From Luteolibacter rhizosphaerae (lineage in GTDB: Bacteria > Verrucomicrobiota > Verrucomicrobiia > Verrucomicrobiales > Akkermansiaceae), in assembly GCF_025950095.1 (NCBI RefSeq), contig NZ_JAPDDR010000007.1, positions 62,001 to 126,000 of the forward strand: a stretch of 64,000 bases of DNA, written 5' to 3'. Of the stretch, positions 23,527 through 32,135 are shown one piece after another. Under the pieces are notes generated by a model. The model did no database searches, was not told the origin of the DNA, and saw nothing but the letters and a program-made list of their open reading frames with translations. The position numbers and the translations under genes were made by a program. Each line of letters opens with the position of its first letter. The stretch's first letter is position 1.

Positions 23527-26031
23527 TCAAGGATTCACCCTGAAGCGATAAAAGGAGGGGGCGGATGGGGGAGATGAAACAGAGAAGATAAAGTCGCCTG
23601 AGAACACATCGGCAGCAATTCCCGTAGAAGGTGCCAGCTCGGACCAGTTGGACAGATCATGTGAATGCTCTGCGGATATGCGGAGGCTCAGCGAGCCCAG
23701 CGAGGGATGCGAAAATGCAAGTGGTGTCGCCAATGATCCTGGAGAAACAAGCTCGCGGATGTAGTCATACAGGACCGAGTCATTCGACTGGGGATGAGTG
23801 CCGGCCGACCTTTCCAGCCACGCCGGGACAGAGTCCAGATCGGCATCCGCAAGCGCATCCTCGGCATCGGCCGGATTGAGGCTGTGCAAGAGTTCCCACC
23901 AGTCTTCGAGCGTGTCTCCGTCCGTATCCGCGGCGGATACCCCGGTAGGCAACGCGGAAGGAGAACCTCCCTGATAGATCCCGGCGATTTCCGATTGCCC
24001 GAGTGCTCTTGACCACAGGGCGACTTCATCGATCAAGCCGTCAAAATTCCTCCCGGTGCCGCTGCGATGGCCGCCGATGATAAGACCGGCCGTTTCAGCG
24101 GCAGGACCAGGAGCGGGAAATTCGTGGTCCGCGACCTCGTTCCCGTCCACGTAAAGCCTCAGGCGATTGCTATCGAAAGTCACCGCCACGTGAGCCCAGC
24201 GGTTCGTAAACAGCTCGCGGCTCAGCTCGCATGCGAATGGTCCTCGCGCAAGCGGGGTGGGTTGCGCAGTGCTTGCGCTGCCTGCCGCTTGGAGAGTGAC
24301 CGTATGAAGCTCCAGATTGATCTTCGACGCATCGTCGGAAGCGCTGCGGAAACCGGCGGACAAAACATAACCCGCGGCACTGGAGCCGCCCAGCGCGCTT
24401 TCGAGCAGGAAGTAGCGGTCGTCGCTGCCGTGAGCCGGTAAAGAGGCTGGCTTGCACCAGAGCGAGTAGGTGTGCCCCGCACCGTTGTCATCCAGCGGGT
24501 TCCGCCCGGCGCGCTCGGGCAAGGCTGGCGAGTCATCGAGCGTCTGGCGCCCGATACGGAGGTATTGCTGCTGGCCCCGGGAGAACGATACCGCGCCGCC
24601 GCGAATACCGCCGTCGGCCACCACCGGGGCTCCATTGACAGGAGTCGCGTCGAAGCGGCTTCCAAGGACACTCCGGTTGTTAAAGTCGCCATCAAAGGAC
24701 CAGTACGCCCTCAGGTCGCGCCCGAGCCCCTCTCCTTCCTTGGGAGTCAGTTGATCGTAAGGGATCGTCACCTCGCGTTGGATCGTGCCGTCGGCGAGGT
24801 GGAAACGCGCGGTGAGCAGCGCGGGATTCACCCGCGTATCCGCGGTAAGCGTCATGAACTGCCGCGGCTGCTGGGACGACCACTCAAGGTCCGGGTGAGT
24901 CACGTCAAGACTCGGAATCACCGAGGTATGGGCCGGCGAGGCAACGAAATCATGCAAGTCATAACCGACCCGCTGCCGATGGATCAGATGTCTGGAAACA
25001 TGGATATCCCCCCCTGCCAGAACGACTCCGGAGATCTTCTTGGAGCGGATGAAGTCGTAAAGCGCATCGCGCTCATACCAGTAGGTGAAGAGATCATCGT
25101 TCTCGCCGTTCTTCTTGTCTTCCCACACCTCTCCCATCGCAAGGACCTTGAACGGAGCATTCGAAGCCTCCAATGCCTGCTGGATCCAAGTCCACTGCTC
25201 GGGACCGAAAGCCGTCTTCTTGGAAGGATCCACCGGGGAGGCCGCGGTCTGCGACCACCAGCGCGGATCGAGCAGAAAGATCTCCATGAGTCCAAGATCC
25301 ACCTTGTGGAAAACCCCCTCGGGTCCGGTGCCGAACTGGTCGTGGGCACGATACTCGACGAAGGCCTTGCGCGTATTCTCCCGGCGGTCCGCGGCGTTCA
25401 CGCCGTTGCCATTGTTCAGACCGAAGTCATGATCATCCCAAGTTCCCACCGCAGACGTGCCGCGGATCAGCGATTTCATGAACGGGGTTTCCAGGAAAGC
25501 CCTGTGCTTGTCCCGGCTCGTGGCCAAGTCCGCCACGTCGACATAGGGAGTATCCCCGCCCAAAATCACCTGGTCGGGGTGGAGCGCGCCGATTCTCTCC
25601 CACACCGGCTCGGAGGTACTGTTGGCACAAGAAGCAATCGCCACCGTCACCACACCCTTGGCCCCCGTCTTCACCCGGGTGGCAAACTTCAATCCGTCGG
25701 CCGGCCCCGCGAGCGGCACCGGCGTGCCCCCGGACAGGTCGTCGATCTTATAGGTGTAGGCTGTTGCCGGCTGCAGGCCGGTCACGTGAAACTTCGCCAC
25801 GTAATCATTCGCGTCGTCGCTTCCGGACTCGCTGGTCGCCACGATTTGCTGGTCGGCATCGAGCACGCTCAGACGCAGCGGTTTCTCAACCGCGCCGGGA
25901 CGATAAAGGAACCATGCTTCGGTGGTCTTCACCGTGCCGACCATGGGTCCGGTCTGGGCTAGCGCTGGCAAGGTCATCGCCACAAGCAGCGGCAACAACG
26001 CGGACATGGGATCATTGCGGAACGGTTTCAT
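23527..26031 (-). CDS. PhoD-like phosphatase fused to LamG and TSP3 domains
   Basis: An 834-residue exported protein. After a signal peptide (MSALLPLLVAMTLPALAQ) and an Fn3-like N-terminal domain (residues ~25-115), residues ~115-430 form a PhoD/alkaline-phosphatase-D-type metallophosphoesterase with VAIASCAN, GGDTPYVD, TWDDHDFGLNN and GGDIHVSRH as metal-binding motifs. Residues ~437-690 form a LamG domain (RAYWSFDGDFNNRS, IDEVALWSRALG). Residues ~695-745 are TSP3-like (DTDGDTLEDWWELL). PhoD enzymes are calcium-dependent phosphodiesterases or phosphomonoesterases. The fused LamG suggests anchoring to a glycan. The ATG at 26031 overlaps the stop of the upstream peroxidase gene as ATGA, supporting this start and translational coupling. 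Confidence 0.88.
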   Translation of the reverse strand: MKPFRNDPMSALLPLLVAMTLPALAQTGPMVGTVKTTEAWFLYRPGAVEKPLRLSVLDADQQIVATSESGSDDANDYVAKFHVTGLQPATAYTYKIDDLSGGTPVPLAGPADGLKFATRVKTGAKGVVTVAIASCANSTSEPVWERIGALHPDQVILGGDTPYVDVADLATSRDKHRAFLETPFMKSLIRGTSAVGTWDDHDFGLNNGNGVNAADRRENTRKAFVEYRAHDQFGTGPEGVFHKVDLGLMEIFLLDPRWWSQTAASPVDPSKKTAFGPEQWTWIQQALEASNAPFKVLAMGEVWEDKKNGENDDLFTYWYERDALYDFIRSKKISGVVLAGGDIHVSRHLIHRQRVGYDLHDFVASPAHTSVIPSLDVTHPDLEWSSQQPRQFMTLTADTRVNPALLTARFHLADGTIQREVTIPYDQLTPKEGEGLGRDLRAYWSFDGDFNNRSVLGSRFDATPVNGAPVVADGGIRGGAVSFSRGQQQYLRIGRQTLDDSPALPERAGRNPLDDNGAGHTYSLWCKPASLPAHGSDDRYFLLESALGGSSAAGYVLSAGFRSASDDASKINLELHTVTLQAAGSASTAQPTPLARGPFACELSRELFTNRWAHVAVTFDSNRLRLYVDGNEVADHEFPAPGPAAETAGLIIGGHRSGTGRNFDGLIDEVALWSRALGQSEIAGIYQGGSPSALPTGVSAADTDGDTLEDWWELLHSLNPADAEDALADADLDSVPAWLERSAGTHPQSNDSVLYDYIRELVSPGSLATPLAFSHPSLGSLSLRISAEHSHDLSNWSELAPSTGIAADVFSGDFIFSVSSPPSAPSFYRFRVNP

Positions 26032-27263
26032 TGCGAAGTCGGAAGGGTCTTGGTCTCAAGCAGCTGCCCGCGATAGGGCGGATGAGGTGGCAGCGGAGGC
26101 GCCGAGTGATTCCAATCGGGAAAGTAGGAACGCATCTTCCAGGAGGCCGGAGTGCCTGCCACCAGCTCCGGAAAGCGCTCTCCGCGCTCGCGCATCCGCA
26201 ACAGGCTGCGGTCGGTGAAAGCTTCCATCAGCGCGGTGAGGTCCGTGACCTCTTCCTCGCTCAGACCGAGATTGCCGAGATCGGCCTTGTTCACCGTTTC
26301 CGGATAATCGGTCGGCCCCCAGCGTTCCGGTTCCAAGTCACGGCGGTTGTAGAACTCGATCACCTCGCGCAAGGAAGCGATCGATCCATTGTGGAAATAG
26401 GGTGCGGTCAGGGCCACATTGCGCAGCGATGGCGCGCGGAATTGGCCCACCTCTTCCCCGGCCAGCGTATGGCCGCCGAGCCCGGGATCCTTGTCCCCGC
26501 GCGAAGGGACGCCGAGATTGTCATAGCCGAAATCGCTCAGCAAAGGCTCCGGCCACGAGGTCGCATGCAGGAAATGGCAATCGGCGCACTTGCCTTTGTT
26601 CTTGAAGACCTCCAGCCCGCGCTTCTCCTGCATCGTCAGAGCCTGCCCGTCGCCAGCGAGGTAGTCGTCGATCCGCGCATCGAAGGGCCGGAACACCGGT
26701 TCCTTGAGAAACTCCACGAGGGCCCGGTAGGCACGGTTCGCCACCTTGGCATCGTCTCCCCATTCCGCTTCGCTGAGGCCCGTTTTCAAGGTCGCGGCAT
26801 AGCTCGCCCTGCGCAGCTTTGAGGCAAGCTCCGCCTCGCTACCCACATTCATCTCCGCGTGATCGAAGAACGGTCGCTGCACCTGTTCATGCAGGGTGCG
26901 GGCGCTGCCATCCTGAAATAGCCCGCCTTGCCACACCCAGTTCTGCGAGCCGTCGTCTTCCAGCATGTCCTCCTGGTCCATGTTGGGAATCAGCGCGGCA
27001 TACATCAGGCTGGTCGCGTTCCGGCGGCCATTCCTTCCCAATACCGCCCCCGGCGAAACTGCACGGGGATCGGCGAACGCCGCTTCCGGCTGATGGCAGC
27101 TCATGCATGAAATTCCGGATGGATTGGACAGGGTGGAGTCTAGGAACACTTCCTTTCCCACAAGTGACAGGGTCGCCTGCTCCTTCTCGTCCGCTGCCGA
27201 GCCATCTGCCGCCAGAGCCAGCGGCAGGGTCATCATCATCATCCGGCAGGTTCCGATCGACAT
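26028..27263 (-). CDS. Di-haem cytochrome c peroxidase (MauG/CcpA family)
   Basis: A 411-residue periplasmic protein. The chosen ATG (27263) starts a signal peptide MSIGTCRMMMMTLPLALAAD; another ATG at 27305 is possible. Two haem c sites are visible, CMSCH in the first domain and CADCH in the second, and the family motif YFHNGSIASLREVIEFYN is present. Di-haem peroxidases reduce hydrogen peroxide, while MauG-like relatives oxidise proteins or cofactors; sequence alone does not decide. It is translationally coupled (4-bp overlap) to the PhoD-LamG gene, so the two are probably made together. It is divergent from the MFS transporter gene. Confidence 0.9.
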   Translation of the reverse strand: MSIGTCRMMMMTLPLALAADGSAADEKEQATLSLVGKEVFLDSTLSNPSGISCMSCHQPEAAFADPRAVSPGAVLGRNGRRNATSLMYAALIPNMDQEDMLEDDGSQNWVWQGGLFQDGSARTLHEQVQRPFFDHAEMNVGSEAELASKLRRASYAATLKTGLSEAEWGDDAKVANRAYRALVEFLKEPVFRPFDARIDDYLAGDGQALTMQEKRGLEVFKNKGKCADCHFLHATSWPEPLLSDFGYDNLGVPSRGDKDPGLGGHTLAGEEVGQFRAPSLRNVALTAPYFHNGSIASLREVIEFYNRRDLEPERWGPTDYPETVNKADLGNLGLSEEEVTDLTALMEAFTDRSLLRMRERGERFPELVAGTPASWKMRSYFPDWNHSAPPLPPHPPYRGQLLETKTLPTSQ

Positions 27264-27395
27264 GGCGGTAGCTTCTAAAAGCAGCGATATCGCCAAGTTT
27301 CCCATAATGCAACAAAATCGTTTCAGGGAAACTTTTGTCTTGGTCCTCCCGATCGCCGCAGCTAGGGCTTCCGGTGAGGCGCCGGTCCATTGCTC

Positions 27396-28643
27396 ATGAC
27401 TGAAACTCATCACGATCGGGGTTTTGCGGATGCGCGGGTGAGAACCCTCGTCGCCGTGATGTTTTGTTACCTCTTCTACTACACGGGGCGGCAGAACTTC
27501 GGCTTCGCGATTCCCGGGATCTCCCAGGAACTCGGGCTCTCCAAGTCCCAGCTAGGCTGGTGCAGCACCGCACTGCTCTGGTCCTATGCGATTGGCCAGG
27601 CAATCAACGGCCAGCTTGCCGATCGCTTCGGCGGCAAGAGCCTGATGACCCTGGGCGGCATGCTCTCGTTCGTGATGAACTGGATCACCAGCTTCGCCGG
27701 CGGCCTCGCGGGAGTGATGATCCCTTGGGCGGGCAACGGCTTCGTGCAATCGATGGGCTGGGCTCCGGGAAGCCGCATTCTCTCGAATTGGTGGGACCGC
27801 CGCTATCGCGGCCGCGTTTTCGGCTTCTACACCTTTGCCGCTGGCATGTCCTCGGTCGTGACCTACGTCATGGCGGCTACGGTCGTGGGGCACGGCTGGC
27901 GCTGGATCTTCCGTGGCCCGGTAGTGCTCATGCTGCTGGGTTGCATCGTTTTCTGGTTTCTTGTGCGGGAGCGGCCCTCTCAAGCGGGCTATGAGGATCT
28001 ACCGGACGAGCCGGATACGGCCCGGGACAAGCTCCACCCCGAGCGCCATCTGACTTGGTGGGAGCGCTATCAATGTGGCTTCGCCTGCGTCCCATTCCTC
28101 TTCGGTTGCGCTGCGATCGGTTTCCAGAATCTCGCCCGCTATGGACTCCTGGTCTGGGTGCCGGTGCACTTCCTGGGTGACAACTGGAAGGACTCCCCGC
28201 AGAAGTGGGTTTCCGTCGCACTCCCCATCGGCATGGCCATCGGCGCGGTCTCGGCGGGATGGATTTCAGACCGCGTCTTCGGCGGGAAGCGGGCGCTTCC
28301 CGTGGTCATCTTCCTGAGCATTGCCGCAGTATGCGCCACCGGCATGGCCATGCTCGACCGCACCTCGCTGCTCGCCTTGCCGCTGCTCTTCCTCACGGGC
28401 TTCTTCGTCTACGGACCCCAGTCGGCGTTCTGGGCCTTGTGTCCCGACCTGCTCGGCAAGCACTTGGCCGGCACCGGCACCGGCATGATGAACTTCTTCG
28501 CCTACCTTTTCGCCGGCTTGGGCGAGCCATTGATCGGCCACCTGATCGAATCGAATCACTCCACCCATATGGTCTTCCCCGTGGTGGCGGTCGCCTGCGC
28601 CCTCGGCGCTATTCTGATGTCCTTCATCCGCAAAACTGCATGA
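27396..28643 (+). CDS. MFS transporter, organophosphate:phosphate antiporter type
   Basis: A 415-residue inner-membrane protein with about twelve hydrophobic segments. The N-terminal YYTGRQNFGFAIPGI, the GQLADRFGGK loop and GFVQSMGWAPGSRIL fit the OPA (GlpT/UhpT) branch of the major facilitator superfamily. OPA carriers swap glycerol phosphates, sugar phosphates or related anions against phosphate. The ATG at 27396 is preferred over a TTG two codons upstream. The stop overlaps the next gene's start as ATGA, so transporter and dehydrogenase are coupled. With that neighbour, a phosphonate or phosphorylated compound is a reasonable substrate guess, but it is an inference. Confidence 0.87.
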   Translation: MTETHHDRGFADARVRTLVAVMFCYLFYYTGRQNFGFAIPGISQELGLSKSQLGWCSTALLWSYAIGQAINGQLADRFGGKSLMTLGGMLSFVMNWITSFAGGLAGVMIPWAGNGFVQSMGWAPGSRILSNWWDRRYRGRVFGFYTFAAGMSSVVTYVMAATVVGHGWRWIFRGPVVLMLLGCIVFWFLVRERPSQAGYEDLPDEPDTARDKLHPERHLTWWERYQCGFACVPFLFGCAAIGFQNLARYGLLVWVPVHFLGDNWKDSPQKWVSVALPIGMAIGAVSAGWISDRVFGGKRALPVVIFLSIAAVCATGMAMLDRTSLLALPLLFLTGFFVYGPQSAFWALCPDLLGKHLAGTGTGMMNFFAYLFAGLGEPLIGHLIESNHSTHMVFPVVAVACALGAILMSFIRKTA

Positions 28644-29734
28644 ACACCGAACGCACCGGCGGCCGCGCCCTCGCAGCCGTCTTTTCCGGTCATCGTCATC
28701 CCTTCCATCTGCAGCAGTTCCCCATTCCTTCTCCAGGCCGGGGAGAGGTTCTGGTGGACATCACCTGCAGCACCATCTGCGGCAGCGACCTTCACACCTG
28801 GCATGGCCGCAGGCAGGAGCCGGTGCCTTGCGTACTCGGGCACGAGATTGTCGGCCGGATCGTGGCGTTTGGCCCCGGAGCACCGCAAATCGATCTTCGT
28901 GGCGAGCCCTTGTTAGAGGGAGATCGGATCACATGGACCCTGGCGGCTTCGTGCGGAGAATGCTTCTTCTGCCACCGCGGCCTGCCGCAGAAGTGCGAGA
29001 GCCTCTTCAAGTACGGCCACAGCGCGATCGCCCCCGGCCGGGAATTTAGCGGAGGCTTCGCCGAATGCTGCCTGCTCACTCCTGGCACCGGCATTGTCAA
29101 ACTTCCCGACACCTTGTCGGACGCCATGGCCGCCCCGGCAAACTGTGCGGTGGCTACCGTGGCCGCGGCCTTCCGGCTGGCCGGTCCGGTCGAGGGCGCC
29201 ACGGTCGCCATTCTCGGCTGTGGCGTGCTCGGTCTCACGGCCGCAGCCATGGCGCGCGAGCTCGGCGCAGCGGAGGTGATCTCCTGCGATCTCGATGCAA
29301 GCCGCCGGAATGCAGCCCTGCAATTCGGCTCGGGGCGCTTTTGCGAACCGGCCGGCTTCCTCCCGGACACGCGGGATCTCACGGCCGGGCGCGGAGCCGA
29401 CCTGACCATGGAGTTCTCCGGCTCCGCCTCGGCAGTTTCCGCAGCCCTGACCGCCACGCGCACCGGCGGGATATCAGTGATCGCGGGAACCACGACGCCC
29501 GGGGGCAAAGTGGAGATGGACCCCAATGATCTTGTTCGTCGCATGCTCACCATCCGCGGATTGCACAACTACGCGCCGGAGGATCTCCTGGCGGCCGTGG
29601 ACTTCCTCACCCGAGCCGAGGGGCTTTTCCCCTTCGCTTCCCTTGATGGCGGCGCTTTTCCCCTCGCCGAAATCACGAGTGCTTTCGAGGCCGCCAACGA
29701 CCGTCCCGGCCGCCGCGTTTCCATCACACCCTGA
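28640..29734 (+). CDS. Zinc alcohol dehydrogenase, phosphonate-catabolism-associated type
   Basis: A 364-residue cytosolic medium-chain dehydrogenase. Catalytic zinc ligands are Cys47, His68 and Glu69 (GHEIVG). The structural zinc is held by Cys105, Cys108, Cys111 and Cys119 (CGECFFCHRGLPQKC). The NAD motif is AILGCGVLGL. The run GLPQKCESLFKYGH is characteristic of the alcohol dehydrogenases found next to phosphonate catabolism genes (TIGR03366 type, from memory). It should oxidise an alcohol with NAD. The start overlaps the transporter stop by 4 bp. No phosphonatase, PhnW or PhnZ gene lies in this window, so the pathway link rests on family resemblance and the OPA transporter. Confidence 0.85.
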   Translation: MNTERTGGRALAAVFSGHRHPFHLQQFPIPSPGRGEVLVDITCSTICGSDLHTWHGRRQEPVPCVLGHEIVGRIVAFGPGAPQIDLRGEPLLEGDRITWTLAASCGECFFCHRGLPQKCESLFKYGHSAIAPGREFSGGFAECCLLTPGTGIVKLPDTLSDAMAAPANCAVATVAAAFRLAGPVEGATVAILGCGVLGLTAAAMARELGAAEVISCDLDASRRNAALQFGSGRFCEPAGFLPDTRDLTAGRGADLTMEFSGSASAVSAALTATRTGGISVIAGTTTPGGKVEMDPNDLVRRMLTIRGLHNYAPEDLLAAVDFLTRAEGLFPFASLDGGAFPLAEITSAFEAANDRPGRRVSITP

Positions 29735-30280
29735 ACTCCGCAGCATTCCCGAAGTCAGCGAAATGCGGAGACTCTGGTCTGGCGGAGTGAGAGCCGCAGC
29801 CCTTGGATTCCCGGGTGAGCATCATCACCGCGGCTAGAACCCTTCTGAAGAAAGGCGAGATCTCGGAAGCACTGGCTACCTTGGACACCCTTCCCCCGGA
29901 TGAGCGGTCCACAAACCAGGCGATCAGCATCCGGATGGAGGCTTTCCAACGCTCGGATAGACAAAATCTGGCGGACCTCGCCGCGCTGATCTTGCTCACA
30001 TCCGCGGATTCTCCCGCCGCCTCAGGATCTCCGGAGCCATAAAGCGATCCAAGGGAGCCGAACGCAACCAGTATACGATTTTGTAGGAATTAGGATTGCC
30101 AGACGCGTCCCACGTTCTAGCGTCCGCCCGTTCACCGCATTCGTGGTGTTCGTCCGGGGACCACCCGGACATTGCATTCTTACAGGCACGGAGCAGACCA
30201 GACTTCTGGATCTTCGGCATCATCTGCCGCCGCTCTGATTTTTCATGATCGGTCACGCCGCGGCTCAGCGTTCGATCCTG
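29735..30280. other. Intergenic region with one doubtful small frame
   Basis: 546 bp between the dehydrogenase and the first sulfatase. It contains the possible small frame at 29815-30042 and a minus-strand frame (29996-30292) without family features. No promoter or hairpin stands out. Confidence 0.4.
29815..30042 (+). CDS. Possible small protein or gene fragment, TPR-like helix pair
   Basis: A GTG at 29815 would start a 75-residue peptide whose first half, ARTLLKKGEISEALATLDTL, looks like one tetratricopeptide-type helical hairpin. It then continues with no second repeat and ends in Ser/Pro-rich residues. No signal peptide or clear ribosome site is seen. It may be the remnant of a larger TPR protein. 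I do not assign a function. Confidence 0.28.
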   Translation: MSIITAARTLLKKGEISEALATLDTLPPDERSTNQAISIRMEAFQRSDRQNLADLAALILLTSADSPAASGSPEP

Positions 30281-31618
30281 ATGAAGCTCCATCTCTTTCT
30301 ACTCACTGCGGTTCTCGCATCCACCCTGCACGCCAAGGACACGCCGTCCTCCAAGCCGAACATCATCTACCTCCTCGCCGATGACCTCGGCAGCCGGGAT
30401 GTCGGCTGGAGAAATCCCGCGATCAAGACCCCGCATCTCGACCAGCTCGCCAAGCGCGGTGCCACGCTGGAGCAATACTACGTGCAGCCGGTCTGCTCGC
30501 CCACGCGTGCCGCCTTTCTCACCGGCCGCTATCCCTATCGCTATGGTTTCCAGACTGGCGTCGTCCGGCCATGGGCACAGTATGGTCTTCCTCTTGAGGA
30601 GCGCTTGCTCCCGCAGGCCCTGAAGGAAGCCGGCTACCAGACCGCCATCTCCGGCAAGTGGCATCTCGGCCACATCAGTGCGGACTACCTGCCGACCAAG
30701 CGCGGCTTCGACCAGCAGTACGGGCACTACAATGGCGCCTTGGACTACTTCACCCACGTCCGTGACGGCGGCTTCGATTGGCACCGCAATGACAAGATCT
30801 CCCGCGACGAAGGCTACTCCACCACCTTGATCGGAAACGAAGCCGCCCGCGTCATCCGCGAGCGCGACAAGGCCAAGCCACTCTTCCTCTACGTTCCCTT
30901 CAATGGCGTCCACTCGCCTCACCAGGTCCCGGAGAGCTATCTCGAAAAGTATCCGGATCTGAAAGGCAATCGCCGGACCTACGCCGCCATGATCACCGCC
31001 TTGGACGATGCCGTCGGCAAGATCGTGGAAGCGCTGGAAAGCGAGAAGCTCGCGGAGAACACTTTGATCGTTTTCTCCAGCGACAATGGTGGACCGAATC
31101 CCGGCAAGCTCTCGGACAATGGCTCGCTCCGCGCCGGGAAGGGCACCATCTATGAGGGCGGCGTGCGCGTCGCTGCGTTCGCTACTTGGCCCGCCAGGAT
31201 CAAGCCCGGCTCCGCCATCCAAGCACCGCTTCACATCTCGGACTGGTATCCCACCTTGCTGAAGCTCACCGGCGCACCGCAGGAGCAAAAACTCGCCGTC
31301 GATGGCAGGGACATCCTCCCCGTTCTCACCGGCAGCGATGCGGCCGCGGAGCGGGAGATCATCCTCAATGCCACTCCTACGGGCGGTGCCATCCGCTCTG
31401 GCGATTGGAAGCTCGTGCTCGCTGGCAAGGGCGGAGCGGAACTCTACAATCTCTCCTCGGATCCCTCCGAGAAGCAGGATCTCGCCGCGGCGAACCCGGA
31501 CAAGGTCAAGCAGTTGAAGGAACGCTACGAACGCCTCACCGCTGCCGCCGTGCCACCCAGGTCCAGGCCGCAGCCCGCGGGCTTCAAGTCCCCGGAAGTC
31601 TGGGGCCAGTTTCCCTGA
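30281..31618 (+). CDS. Sulfatase (formylglycine-dependent), exported
   Basis: A 445-residue arylsulfatase-family enzyme. The start ATG at 30281 gives a signal peptide [18 protein letters not shown]. Metal-binding Asp34-Asp35 lie in YLLADDLGS. The maturation motif [12 protein letters not shown] has Cys72, which must be oxidised to formylglycine by an FGE-type or anaerobic maturase (not in this window). Other family motifs are GKWHLGH and SSDNGGPN. Such enzymes remove sulfate esters from glycans in the periplasm; the sugar cannot be predicted. It is followed by ~500 bp without a gene, so it may stand alone. It is a distant paralogue of the sulfatase at 40005. Confidence 0.93.
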   Translation: MKLHLFLLTAVLASTLHAKDTPSSKPNIIYLLADDLGSRDVGWRNPAIKTPHLDQLAKRGATLEQYYVQPVCSPTRAAFLTGRYPYRYGFQTGVVRPWAQYGLPLEERLLPQALKEAGYQTAISGKWHLGHISADYLPTKRGFDQQYGHYNGALDYFTHVRDGGFDWHRNDKISRDEGYSTTLIGNEAARVIRERDKAKPLFLYVPFNGVHSPHQVPESYLEKYPDLKGNRRTYAAMITALDDAVGKIVEALESEKLAENTLIVFSSDNGGPNPGKLSDNGSLRAGKGTIYEGGVRVAAFATWPARIKPGSAIQAPLHISDWYPTLLKLTGAPQEQKLAVDGRDILPVLTGSDAAAEREIILNATPTGGAIRSGDWKLVLAGKGGAELYNLSSDPSEKQDLAAANPDKVKQLKERYERLTAAAVPPRSRPQPAGFKSPEVWGQFP

Positions 31619-32135
31619 TTCCAACGCCATCCCTTATCCGGCATGTCTAACAAGCCGCCTGTGCTGCTGGTTTCCTTCAAGACGGCCTTGGTGGGTCGTC
31701 TCGCGATGAGCCACCCCGCGCAGGGGAGCAAAAAGTTGGCATGGTGCCGCAAGAGCACGGGACGGGGCTTACCTCCCCACCGTGGCGGCGAATCAAACCG
31801 ATCCCCTGCACATGTTACGCAAACCTTTCTCCAAGCCGCCCGCGGCTCGACCTTCGTGTCGATGCCGTCCGATGGCGACCAGCGGGCCTGAAAGACCGTG
31901 TGAGTTCATCTTGCGCGAATGTCTCTGGGCCTCGCTCTCGCTCGTTTCCGGTGGTTAAACGGATGGTCTCGCTGCCAGTGCTCCGGTGTCTTGGGTTTCA
32001 CCGGCCGGCAGCCTGAAAATGCCACGGCGGGCGCGGGATTTTGGGTTTTCCCGAGCCCGCCGTGGTCACTCTCCGGACCCCTGCTTCCTACACCTTCCCT
32101 CCCTAGGGGATTTCATTTTGATCCAATACCTTACC
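31619..32135. other. Intergenic region before the large LamG gene
   Basis: 517 bp with no gene I can support. The main feature is a long hairpin at 32022-32065. The sequence after it (about 32085-32135) should hold the leader of the LamG gene. Confidence 0.45.
32022..32065. terminator. Long hairpin upstream of the 1183-residue LamG gene
   Basis: CCACGGCGGGC (32022-32032) pairs perfectly with GCCCGCCGTGG (32055-32065), and after one mismatch CGGGA pairs with TCCCG across a 10-nt loop. It may be a terminator for upstream transcripts or a leader structure; no U run follows. Confidence 0.5.

Noticed and set aside
24472-25962. 496-residue plus-strand frame
   Set aside because: Antisense to the PhoD-LamG gene, whose motifs are unmistakable.
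30299-31630. 443-residue minus-strand frame
   Set aside because: Antisense to the first sulfatase; shadow of codon bias.
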